Shown here one piece after another: positions 20,932 through 31,580 of a stretch of DNA of 64,000 bases. The position numbers were made by a program, and so were the translations under genes. The notes beneath the pieces are model-generated. The model saw only the letters and a list, made by a program, of their open reading frames with translations. It was not told the DNA's origin and searched no databases. Source of the DNA: Uranotaenia lowii (lineage: Eukaryota > Arthropoda > Insecta > Diptera > Culicidae); contig NC_073691.1 of assembly GCF_029784155.1 (NCBI RefSeq), positions 125,860,714 to 125,924,713 on the forward strand, read 5' to 3'. The stretch's first letter is position 1, and the number at the start of each line of letters is the position of its first letter.

Positions 20932-21980
20932 TTGATTAGTATGCTTTGGTTACTATCCCCTTCCGACGTTGGCTCGCGACGCCTCGACCTTGGAGACGAA
21001 AAACAAACCGCCCAAAGGAAAAAAAATCTCAAAAAAATGGAAGCCATGACTTTTATTTCATTCAAAAAACTACAAATTTAATTATTACGGACAACTGATG
21101 CGACTTTGTGTTGTTTTTATTCGATATAAACCGATTCGCATGGCTACAGAATATTCTAAAAATAATTTCATTCGAATCGTTTGGGTCATTTCGGAGGAGT
21201 AGTACTACAAACACCGTTACAAGAGAATTTTATATAATAGATGAAAAAGGCTCTATTTGAGTTCAATTTCATTTTTTTTATCCTTGAACACGTTATCCTA
21301 TCAATTATTGTCAAGAGTATTCAATGAACCAATTTTTAGATATCATTCGTTTGAATGAGGCACGAATGCCATAAACGTGATAAAATGTCTATAATTAAAA
21401 AAAAATCGTTTGAATTCGCAGTACCGTCAAACGCGGCACCATGCAATATGACGATGACAGAGTTTCTCACATCGTGAGATAGTATTTCAAAGTTTTCGAT
21501 TTTCATAGAAAATTTAAAAATCGGGCAATAGATACAAATTTTTACATTTTTTTTTTTCGAGGCCGTAAAAAACTTTACACAGTTTGACATAAATATTTTT
21601 TTCTAATTCAGTTACCAGCCTGGGCTAAAATGCATCAAAATGCAACTCGAAGATTTGCCTTGTTAATCTCGTTTCCATATGCTGAAATATGATTGCTATG
21701 CATCAAGCGTTTGTTAATTTCAATATTTCATCCTTCCAAACAATAATGTTTATGATTTCACCGAGTAGATTTTTTTGTAGTGTATAACTCTGAATTTGAT
21801 TTATTTTTCATTTTTTTTAAGGAATTCGAAAAATATGAAAAGAGTTAATTCATAGATCCCGGAGTTTATGAAAATCGATTCATTAGATTTAGTGCATAGT
21901 ATTTTTTCATCCGAAATGTAGGCTCATTATTTCATCCAAGAACCTCGTGCTACAAACAGTAGAGGGAAAAACCTTTTTCA
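20932..21980. other. No gene recognised
   Basis: AT-rich sequence with only short chance frames on both strands. A GC-richer stretch at 20950-21020 has no recognisable domain. Confidence 0.45.
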
Positions 21981-22137
21981 AACTCAAAATTAAGTAGTTT
22001 TGGTTCAAAACAGCACTTCAGTGGCAGCTCTCAACTTTGAGTTTGACAGGGCAATCGCAAAACTAAGTATTGATAGGCATACTCAATACTAAGTTCGGCA
22101 GCCGAGCTCAAATTTATCCTTTTTATTCGAGGGTTGT

Positions 22138-22385
22138 TTATTTTCAGGGAATTAAAGGATGGTTCAATTTTGTTGTACCCGGATGTTGCTGATCCGGAAC
22201 ATTGCATTGCAATTACGGAGCGGTGGAAAGTTTTGACACTCCCAGTCAAAGAAAACTTCCCGATGTTACTTCCCATTGGAAGTAAATACCATCCGGAACT
22301 TTCAGGACATTCCAAGACGCTCACCATATGATGACAAAGACGGACAGAATTTTACGCTGACACGGTGGACACTCCATTATGAAGT
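22138..22385 (+). pseudogene. Exon-like coding fragment of unknown family
   Basis: After a splice-acceptor-like TTTATTTTCAG (about 22148) a frame reads ELKDGSILLYPDVADPEH, CIAITERWKVLTLPVKEN and FPMLLPIGSKYHPELSGH, then stops at 22331. Another frame continues with IPRRSPYDDKDGQNFTLT and RWTLHYEVPP up to the MITE. Beyond the MITE (about 23680) a frame reads VIVPERQNFASYSLVAVPVQ. Amino-acid use looks protein-like and the pieces may be one frameshifted gene inside the TIR element. I do not recognise the family. Confidence 0.35.
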
Positions 22386-22394
22386 TCCTCCATA

Positions 22395-23673
22395 CCCAAG
22401 TAACACTTAAAATCCATTTTGGTTTTATAATTCTTTAACGATAGTTTATAAACGATTTATATGATCTTTTATTGTTTTAAAACGCATTCATGGGCAACCT
22501 TTTTACAACTGGCCTCCAGGACATCTATAAGCGTATAATATATCCAACTTATATAACAACAATAAATTTATTTGATTTGATTTTTATTTTGCTCTTTCAG
22601 GGCCTTATAAAACAGTAATATATTTGTAAATGATAGTCGATATAGTCGAATAAGTTTGAAAGGGCTTTTATAGATCAAAACAGGTTTATAAGATGGTATT
22701 TTAAACCATTTACAAAATACCATCTTATAAACCTGTTTTGATCTATAAAAGCCCTTTCAAACTTATTCGTAGCATTTGTGTTCTTATAAGGTCATTACAA
22801 GCCGTTTAGGTTATAAACAGGCAAATAAATAACTTTATGTGGCGTCTATAAATCATTTATAAGAAACGAAACCTTCTATAAGCTATAAAAGTTTCATAAA
22901 AGTTATTCGGCCGGACAATCGGTTTACAAAAGCAAGTCGTCTGGCAATCTTCCAAAATGTCAACAAAAGAATGTTCTCGCCATTTTCATGGTAAATAATG
23001 GAATATTTTTTAACAACAGTTTTCTGTTTCTGAAATTAATCCTCATTTAATTCATGCTCTATAAAAGCTCAGCATCCCAATGGCTGAAATAATTTTGAAA
23101 ACTTGATCTTGAACAACTACAACAAAAAAATTTACTAAAAAATTGATATTTTTTATGAATTCTATCGGGTTTTCATTGCTTAAAATAGCAGTTTACTGTA
23201 GGCCCGTTATTTGTTCGTAATTTTTTAATACATATTTGCGGTAAACTTAAAAGCGCAAGTTAATTTAGAGCAGGTAACGAAAATTCAGAAGGAGAAAATA
23301 ATATTAAATTTCTTTACAGATTCATAACAAATAAATTTAAGCTTCTGATTTGTTTTTTTTATATTTGATTTGAATGAGATTCATTTGTTTTAAAAATTAT
23401 TATTGAAAACCAAATTGCGGAGCAGAATTATTTGTAAATGAAAATTATATGATAAATAGGTTTTATAAGCATAATTCATACAGAACTTAAGAAGTTGAGT
23501 TGGCTTGTAAAGGTTTTATAATTTGCTCTACAGAACCTACTACAGAAGGGCCTTTTTGTGCTACTAAGCGTTGTATTGGAGTTTTATAGACTCTTACATA
23601 ACCGAACGTGGTTTTATAGCTTGAATTCTTAGTTAGACTGGAGAGCATTAAAAAACTCAAATTGTTACTTGGG
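22395..23673. mobile_element. TA-flanked MITE, CCCAAGTAACA ends, TTATAA-rich
   Basis: The left end CCCAAGTAACACTT follows TA (22393-22394). The right end is the inverse, CCCAAGTAACAATTT, followed by TA (23674-23675). The 1279-bp interior has no ORF and many TTTATAA/TTATAAA words. It contains a 56-bp-arm hairpin at 22647-22769. Confidence 0.75.
22647..22769. repeat. Perfect inverted repeat, 56-bp arms, 11-nt loop
   Basis: Arms 22647-22702 and 22714-22769 are exact reverse complements around AAACCATTTAC. It lies inside the MITE 22395-23673 and would form a long stable hairpin in single-stranded DNA or RNA. Confidence 0.9.
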
Positions 23674-24318
23674 TAGTCTTCCGGTAATTGTTCCGGAACG
23701 ACAAAATTTTGCGTCGTATTCGTTGGTTGCTGTTCCGGTTCAAACTAAACTTGCTAAGTGTTTTCAGTCCGACAAAAAGAGTTCAAATTTTAGTTCATAA
23801 GGTCGAACTCAGCTTTGCTCCCTCGCCGAAGGAAAAAAAAGATCAATTTTGAATTCGCAGTTCGAACTCCGTTTTGAACCATCGCAAGGAGGAAAAAGGG
23901 GTACTTAACTTTAAGTTCATAGAATCGAACTATGTGTTGAACGTCGGTCATACTTAATTTTGAGTTAAAATAAAGGAGCGTGTGGTGATGGTAAAAAAAA
24001 CCCCGAGAAGAGGAAAAAATCGGTTTACAAAATGGGTGCCATGACTTTTGGTTCGTGGGTATAAAAACGAAAGTTGTATGAAAAGGTTCCTTTTTTAGGT
24101 GAGAGGGGCTAAATCTATTACTAAAACCGTACCCAGGTTTCTAATTCATACCTGTACCAAATTTCAGGTCGATCGGTTATACGATGTGGATTTCAATAAG
24201 GTGCATACAAACAAACTAACAAACATATATAGATTAACACATCTGTTTATACTAAATAGCATTCAAATTTTAATAAATGACAAATCTTTTCATAAAGCCT
24301 TTTTTTAATAGAACCCTA

Positions 24319-25920
24319 CACAGCAAAAAATTTCTAAAAGTATACGCAATCTAAAATACGAGTGATCTACTTTTTGACCAGTGTAATTCAAAACTAATGT
24401 AATTTTACACTCTTTTTGATCTATTTTTAAATCGGTGGTATAAACTTAATTTTGTATGATGTATGTTTACACGCCCTGATCTAAAAAGTATATCTCAATA
24501 AAAAATTACATCGAAAACAATGTAAAACACGACAGACCCATTGTTTTCCTTTTTTTTTCGCGGTATAAATTGTTCTGTTTTTTCCGAGATGGTGGTTTAT
24601 TGTGCGAAAAGAAAAAAATCGCTTCCGCAGTTAATTTTGTATTAAAACCGAACCAAATTCTTTCAGAATTGCATTGAAAAATGGTAGGTTATAGTTATAC
24701 ACTCAGGCAAATTCTTATTATAATTTTCATAAGATGCATCTTATGAACCGCTTTTTAGAGTGTTAAATGATGTTTCATAAGACTCTTATGAAATTCTTTC
24801 AATTTTTATACGATGTTCTTATGAAAAATAGAAGAAACGGCATTGTGAAATAATAATGAACATATTCATTCTAGCATCAGTTTATTTTCATCATCTAACA
24901 GTACGAAGCAATCGCCGGTCCATAGTTATTATAGTTTTCCTTCAATGTTAAATGTTATTGTTATCTCCGGAATGGTAAGTTCGATTTGATGTTTTGGGTG
25001 TGAAGGTTTTACATATTAGTAAACTAAAAAACATTATTTGTTCACTTTTCAGCAAGCTGATCGGCAGAAAAAAACGAAAGGTCGAAGATTAAGATGCGAC
25101 AAAAAAAACTTTGATGGAGCCGTCTGTTGATGCGCTGCTGATGGTGACCATGAATGATTTATTTTTAAACAAATTTTCCAAACAATAAAGTGAATGTTTT
25201 CAGCATGAAACATCTAGATTTTTTCTTATTAGAAAGTGATTTACTGTTTCCATAAGAATCTCTTATGAAAAGCAACAACCTCTCATTGAAGTAGGCGTTT
25301 ATCTTCAGAATTCATTCGCGTCATAAGACAATCTTATGAATTTCATTAATTTTTCTTATGGCGCCACTTCATAAGAGAATCTTATGGCATACATAATAGT
25401 ATTTTTCTGAGTGTAGACGAAATGAAAAAAATGAAACTTCAAATTCTCTTTCGATTGCAGGAATTGCAGTTGGTTCAAAAGCCGAATCAATGTTGAATGT
25501 TTCTAATGTTTAGGGGATTCTGATTACTATGCTGTTCCGGAAGGATTCAAGAATGCTGCCTGACGCTGATCGGCAAAACATCGCCCTGCTGGGGATCATC
25601 GGACACAACCACAATTCCAGCTGCCAGTGATGGTGGGTGTTTTTTGAGTTTGCAGTGTATCGGCAATATATGTTAAATAAAATGACACATGTGGCGTATT
25701 TATTCATAAACAACACCCAAAATCTGATTATTTAAAAAAGATTTGTAATAACGGTAATATGTTTTGAAATTTACATCATTGTGTATTTTTACACGACGGT
25801 TTATGTCATCCGTTTTCGTGCATTGTTTTCGATCTAAATTTACACGCCTCAAAAATTACATTGTTGAGAAAAATACACCGTGGTAGAATTTTATATCAAA
25901 ATCGATGTTTTCTTGCTGTG
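24319..25920. mobile_element. TA-flanked TIR element, CACAGCAA ends
   Basis: The left end CACAGCAAAAAATTTC follows TA (24317-24318). The right end inverted is CACAGCAAGAAAACATCG, followed by TA (25921-25922). AATTTACAC/GTGTAATTT motifs repeat near both ends. Without the nested element at 24700-25413 it is about 0.9 kb and non-coding. Confidence 0.65.
24700..25413. mobile_element. Nested MITE, CACTCAG ends, repeated CATAAGA palindromes
   Basis: The left end is CACTCAGGCAAATTCTTATT after TA. The right end inverted is CACTCAGAAAAATACTATT before TA (25414-25415). The interior holds at least five short inverted repeats of the form CATAAGA-N-TCTTATG (about 24727, 24775, 25250, 25320, 25365). No coding potential. 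Confidence 0.65.
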
Positions 25921-25922
25921 TA

Positions 25923-28280
25923 TTATAAATAGCTTACAATACTGCTAAAAAACCTTTATGAAACTTTGTTTGAAAATTTTAAATTAAATAGTTTTGAAGT
26001 TCTTTATAAGAGTTATCGAAATTTTTCTAAAGATATAAGCTACAAATTTTTTTTTTGAAAATTTTATTTTAACGGGTCTCAAAAACACAAACAATTTTTT
26101 CAAATTCCGTTACACAGTGCAACACTGAAATTGGAAACAATGTCACTCATCCCTAGTTTTGAAGTACATACCTACACATACTAACTAATAAACCCTTAAG
26201 TGAATTTTTTCTATCTCATCAAAAGGTAGGTACTTTTTGCTTCTTCGGAATTTTCACTCACAAATCTGAAAATTTCCTGTGTTTCAAAAATAAAATATTT
26301 TTGTACGGTTCATGGATCATAAAACCTTCGTTTTTTCTCCATTTATTCAAAAAACTTGTAGATAAAGATAAACACTATTGAATCGAAGAATGAACCCGCT
26401 ATTTTATTTGACGTTTTATTATGTTTGAACCAAAAGATGAAATTTATATGACCTTGTTGGTTCGAAAGTTTGTCCATTTTATACAAATGTACAGTTTATT
26501 AAAAACATAACAATAACCATTAAAAATGCTTTTGAAATATGACTTCACAATTTTTTTTAAATATATAGAAACAGATGTTTTTTACAATGTTTTTTCCTTA
26601 GCAACTGGAAAAATTAATGTTCATATCCAAATTAATCAAAACATTGCTTACCTTAACCCCGTGGCCGAAACTGTTAATGCGTCCGATTTCGCGTCCATAG
26701 TAGTGGTCCGGTGCTTTTGATTCAACTGGAAAGATAGAAAGGAAAACATTAATTTTTAATTAAAAGTTCTAAGAAAAACTCAGGAATAAAAATCTATGAA
26801 GGGACAAAAAATTCGCTTGAGTTTTATTTGTGTTGGATCCGATGTTAAGAATTTTGCTATTCTCAAACAATGTTCAAACGATTCGTTCAATCGTATCATG
26901 AAAGATAAGATCAATAGCTTTAAATTGTAATAGGTATCTAACAGCCCAATTGTTTCCAAAAAATTTTACCCTAAACTGGACAATTATTACTTACTGAAAT
27001 ATTCAGTTTTGTTCTCGTTTGGTAGAACCAAAGCATCAATGCGTATATATTTTCATCCGAATCGAAACACTTGATATCGATCGATATCAACCGGTGAGGA
27101 GCTTATCCCGAGCCCATCATTTCTGATTTCCGAATGTAAATGTATGGGTACGTTTTGCATTTTCTATGTGATGCCATACCAATCAGTTTATGTACTACCT
27201 GTGTGAAGAGTTAACCGAGCATGAATGTTGGGAAGCTGAAAGGGAAATCTTACTTCCAGGAAAACTGGAAAAGCCACTTGCTACGGATCCGAAGATTTGC
27301 GAAACACGAGAGAGAGAGAGAGTTGAAAGAACTACGTAGGTGCCTAGGTAGAAAAGAAAACGACATTTTGTGCCGAGTGTTTGAATCCTTCTTATTTGTT
27401 TGCGTTGCTTTTCGCATTCGCTGTTAGTTGAAATCTGTATTATTATCGGAACGTGATGTTTTCATTGCGTGTTGCTGTTGATTTACACGTTCTAGGAAGA
27501 GATAAACGCGTCAAAGCTCACCGCCAAACACGTGGAAGGACTTTGTTTTCAATCCAATTTCGAAACTTACGCTAACCGTTTTGGGAACGTTGTATTTACG
27601 ATTTGAAGTATTTGAAAGCTTATTTGTTTACGGTTTTGGGAAACAACTTTGATTTAAGAATGTGATTTTGGGAAATTGTATTTCTCTCTCCATTTCACAG
27701 AATACACAAATAGTTTGCACAGCTCCATTCTGATTAACGCGAAATAAAATACATACGTTATGAGCTGACTATGAAGTGACAGCTTAACATGTCCGCTTTT
27801 TTACAAACCACTCTTGGGTGGTCATTAAATTCGGATGTAGCTTCTTTACAAATCATGGACCAGAATAAACTGTGCAGAATTTAAAAAAAGGGTTGAAAAG
27901 TTGACGTAATTTGGAAGATTTCTGCATTTTTCGATTGTCAAACAGAATTTTTGACGGATTTTCAAAAATAGCTGTTTTTAAAAACTTGTTGTCAATTCGC
28001 AATTTTCTCAGATTTTTTTGCACTTAAATACAACTTTACACTGGATTTCGAGTTCATATATAAATTCAAAATTTCCCCAATATTCACCAGAAAGCCAATA
28101 TAGTAAGTGTTGTAATTACATAAGCGCTGCGATACTATACAAAAATATGATAAATATAAACAAATAAATCCACAAAACTTGCGTGGACGCTTGCGTTTTT
28201 GTCTGTTTTCGCTCACCCGTCGGTATCTAAATTAGACAAAGTTGGATAGGTTCGGCGTTTTTGGCGCAGATTTATAGTGA
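25923..28280. other. No gene recognised (probable intergenic or intronic DNA)
   Basis: Frames are short and without recognisable domains. A GA microsatellite lies at 27308-27322. At 28282 a TA followed by GGGGAAAACTGTACAAAACA resembles the left end of the GGGGA-type elements, but no matching right end was found. Confidence 0.45.
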
Positions 28281-29381
28281 GTAGGGGAAAACTGTACAAA
28301 ACACACCAGTTAAGCCTAATCGCTATTTACAGCGATACCAATAATTTAAGAACCAAATTGAACGTTTACGACGATTCAGAGAACTAATTTACGTCTTACT
28401 AAAAAGAAGATGATTGATAAAACACGGTTTTGATGATATTTTTGTAAAAAAAAAACATCTAGAAAACACACCACGGGGTAGAACGTCAAAACTAGTGGAC
28501 AAAACGCACAATACCTAAATGGTGGCAAGAAATGGATTATTGATTATACAGAATGTAATTATTGAAACATGAAATAGTTTTAGTTTTAGTTTTAGTTTTA
28601 GTTTTATTGATTAGATCCTAGGCTTCAGCTCTTTATCTTATTCTATTATATAAATGACACTTAATAACTAAGTAATTGATAATTTGTAAAAGAGCACTGC
28701 ACAATTCTACTTTTGATTTGTTCTCTGGACATGCACATAGTTGAATGGACATAGTTGAATAATATCGACGCTTGCGTTGTAAAATGCCATCATTCGGAAC
28801 ATTGGTTCGTTTCTGGCGTAATTCTGGATGCGATTAGCTAGTTGAAACGGCCTTACGCCTCACAAACTGCTGCGGCCTTCGTTCGGAGATATACAAGATA
28901 ATAAATACGGCGAATAATATCTTCCACAGATTAAATCCTTTAGGAACAGTGCGAAACGCCGTCGGTCGATTTTCTTCGGGATTCCAGCGTGTCCAAACCT
29001 ACCAGCATGCACAAGACTCGACACTCCGGCATTTCTGCTTGCCATTCAAAATTTCTCAAAGCGTATTTTAAGAACTTTTTCTGAACTCTCTCTAGTCTGT
29101 TGCTGTGTGTGTTGTAGTACGGTCGCCACACAATGCCGGCATATTCAATGACGATTATCCAGTTCGTGACAGATTCTACTAACCATTCCGAACATAGAAT
29201 TTGCCTTTGCTACAACATTTTCGATGTGTTTTGAAAAAGTCAACTCCGCGTCCAACTCCACTCCTAAGTCTTTTACTGAGCTTTGCCGAGCAATGATGAA
29301 ATCGTTTTCTAAGCTATATTTATAAGTGATATTGCTTATTTTCCAAGAAAACGTTATCACGTTGCATTTCGAGGAATCCTA

Positions 29382-31072
29382 GAGTTTGTTTTGATTAGGT
29401 CGTAAGAACCATTAGGGGAGAGTGGGGATACTTGATCCCTTTTTCTTATTTTCACCATATCTTTTTGGAAAAATTTAGCAACTCGCCGTCTTTGACATTT
29501 TCTGACAGCTTGTAACTTCAAGTTTCTATGCTCCAAAAATTAGAACGATACTTGAACCCGCTGATGAACTAGAAGCATTTTCGTAGGAGTAAAAATATTG
29601 CGATTTTTCTGAAGTTAGGGGAGACTTGATCCCCTATTGAAGGAGACTTGATCTTTTATTCAGGAAGCCCTAATCCTTGTATAACAATCAAACAAAACCC
29701 CAAGATAGAATGTTAATTGACTATTTTGGTCATGTTTGTTCTCATTTCACAATTTATAGCAGACATAAGAAGAAAATTCTATAACTTTGTCTCAACGCTA
29801 ATAACATTGCATACTTAAAGGCGCTATTTTTTATAATTAAGAGAAAATTAATTATTTTTGCTCTTTTCTTCAGACAATTGTTTGATAAATATTAGTTTTT
29901 GGATAAATATTAGTAATTTCGTAATCAGCAATCATAACGATCAAATCAGAAGAAGAATATGCCGTTTGGAAGGGGGATCAATTGTACCCAACTCTAGGGG
30001 ATCAATTGTACCCATAATCAACATTTTATAAAACTTTTTCTGAAAAAAGTTGAGAGTTTTCCACTGCTTTGAAAATATGGCATTATGAAGTTCATTTTAC
30101 GCTCGAACGATTGATGCATTGAAACAAATATTTTTTTCATAATTTTCCCATGTAAGGAACATTTTAAAGTGATGAAAAAAGATCTTCAAGTTACATTTTG
30201 TGAAATTTTTCAAACTAAGTTCAATTACTCAAACAATTATTTTGTTAAAAAATTTTAAACTACAAGCATTGTTATTTTGCTCATTTTGGCACATTTTTCT
30301 AGAACATTTGATCTTTGTAAGACATTCCAGTTTCGAGATATGGCTAAGGAATCAAGTATCCCCAGGGATCAAGTATCCTCATTCTCCCCTATATACAAAA
30401 CTTAGTTATTGACTGCAAACGATTGATAAACACGTATTCTATGTTTGATAAAAATTTGGTTTCATTCAGTCAATAAATTACTTTTACATTAAGATTAGAA
30501 TTTAAGACGTATAATGACTTTTTTATTTTTGAGTGCGATTTTGTTTTAACGTCCTTTTGCGTTGAAGTTAGAACTTTTGATGTCTTTCGGCACTCCCTGA
30601 GTTTATCTGAGGCACCAGATAGTAACCAGCGATGTACAATCAACGTTCAAGAATGCTTTCTTGAGGACAGTCTCAAGTAGCCCGATTCCGCAAGCCTCAG
30701 AGCGGGCATTCCCACATGTCACTACCGCTTCCTGCTACCGCTAGTATTAAATTCGGTATCTGAACAGGAAATTGCGAAGTAAGTTACAAATAGAATCAAG
30801 TTTTTGAATAAAATTTAATAAATTGCTGAACGACGTTAGCGCCAAATTTGTTATGCAAAAGGTCGCAAGTGCATGTTTGCTCAAACAATTAAACTGATGC
30901 TCATAACGAACACATAAACATATTTCGCATTTGTTTTTGTATCGCATACTAAATTTGCAGATCTTTCTGAACCATACTTTAAATACTAGAATAAAAAATG
31001 TGTTACGAAACTTCAACACCGATTTTCTCTAAACAAGTCATGTGGCTCATACGCCTTAATCAAAACAAACTC
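29382..31072. mobile_element. Tc1/mariner-like non-autonomous element with TA TSD
   Basis: GAGTTTGTTTTGATTA at 29382-29397 is perfectly inverted at 31057-31072, with TA outside both (29380-29381, 31073-31074). Beyond the perfect 16 bp the TIRs continue imperfectly. It sits in the LINE RT, whose two halves meet when it is removed. It carries a ~975-bp element (29415-30389) close to its left end; the rest (30392-31056) has no ORF. Confidence 0.85.
29415..30389. mobile_element. 975-bp TA-flanked element, copy 1
   Basis: The ends are GGGGAGAGTGGGGATACTTG and, inverted, GGGGAGAATGAGGATACTTG. TA lies on both sides (29413-29414, 30390-30391). Internal repeats of ACTTGATCC and GGATCAATTGTACCC are spread through it. 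No coding frame is shared between the copies with conserved length. Copies 2 and 3 (34713-35687, 37436-38414) are near-identical over the full length. Confidence 0.85.
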
Positions 31073-31580
31073 TAGAATTGATCTTTACGCCGAATCTACT
31101 GCAACACTTTGTGAACCTGTGCAAGGCGTTTTGCAGAGTCACGCAATCCTTTGGGTGACGAATAGGCAAAAACATTTTTAAATCATCGGCATAAACCAGC
31201 GCGAACACATCAGCCAGCACTTCAGGAAATTCGTTCATAACAGCGATGAAAAGAAGGGGTCCCAAGTGACTTCCTTGTGGAACATTACTGGTGACCGAGA
31301 ATGTACTAGATCTCACGTTCTCCAGTTTGACGTATTGCGTTCTTTCGATCAGGTACGAACGAATCCACTGTAGACAGGATCTGGTTATTCCATTCTTGCA
31401 TAATACCGACAGTAGAGCGTTTATATTGATTACGTCAAAGGCTTTGGATATGTCAGTGTATATTGCGTCAACTTGAAAACCTTGCATCATCCACTGTGAG
31501 GCTCTCGATACAAACTCTGTTAAGTTCCTGACGGTTGAGCGTTTCTTGAGAAAACCATGTTGAACATCCGAAGTCTTCGT

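Larger units (their letters stand above)
21981..23966. mobile_element. TIR element (AACTCAAAATTAAGTA ends) with nested MITE
   Basis: AACTCAAAATTAAGTA at 21981-21996 is exactly inverted at 23951-23966. Sub-terminal DNA on both sides repeats GTTCAA/TTGAAC-like and TCGAACTC motifs. Coding-like pieces lie inside (22138-22385 and about 23680-23775), interrupted by the MITE 22395-23673. The outer flanks show no clear duplication, so the superfamily is open. Confidence 0.45.
28576..31580 (-). mobile_element. Jockey-group LINE, 5'-truncated, split by a TA-flanked transposon
   Basis: The minus-strand 3' tail is a hexamer repeat (AGTTTT five times on the + strand, 28576-28605). The coding part occupies 28700-29379 and resumes at 31075 up to about 31580, where similarity ends (5' truncation). 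The gap is exactly the transposon 29382-31072. Confidence 0.8.
28700..31580 (-). pseudogene. LINE reverse transcriptase, interrupted
   Basis: Upstream part (31580-31075): VQHGFLKKRSTV, QVDAIYTDISKAFDVIN, SNVPQGSHLGPLLFIAVMN and an intact catalytic ALVYADDLKMF. After the insertion (29379 down): KCNVITFSWKISN, KDLGVELDAELTFSKHIE, RLERVQKKFLKYALRNFEW and a C-terminal tail to about 28700. These are RT palm, thumb and C-terminal blocks of a Jockey-group ORF2. Endonuclease and the N-terminal RT part are absent. There are frameshifts near 29140 and 28860, and the insertion lies just after the GVKIN motif, so it is not functional. It belongs to the same general group as the LINE at 4854-8047 but is diverged from it. 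Confidence 0.82.
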
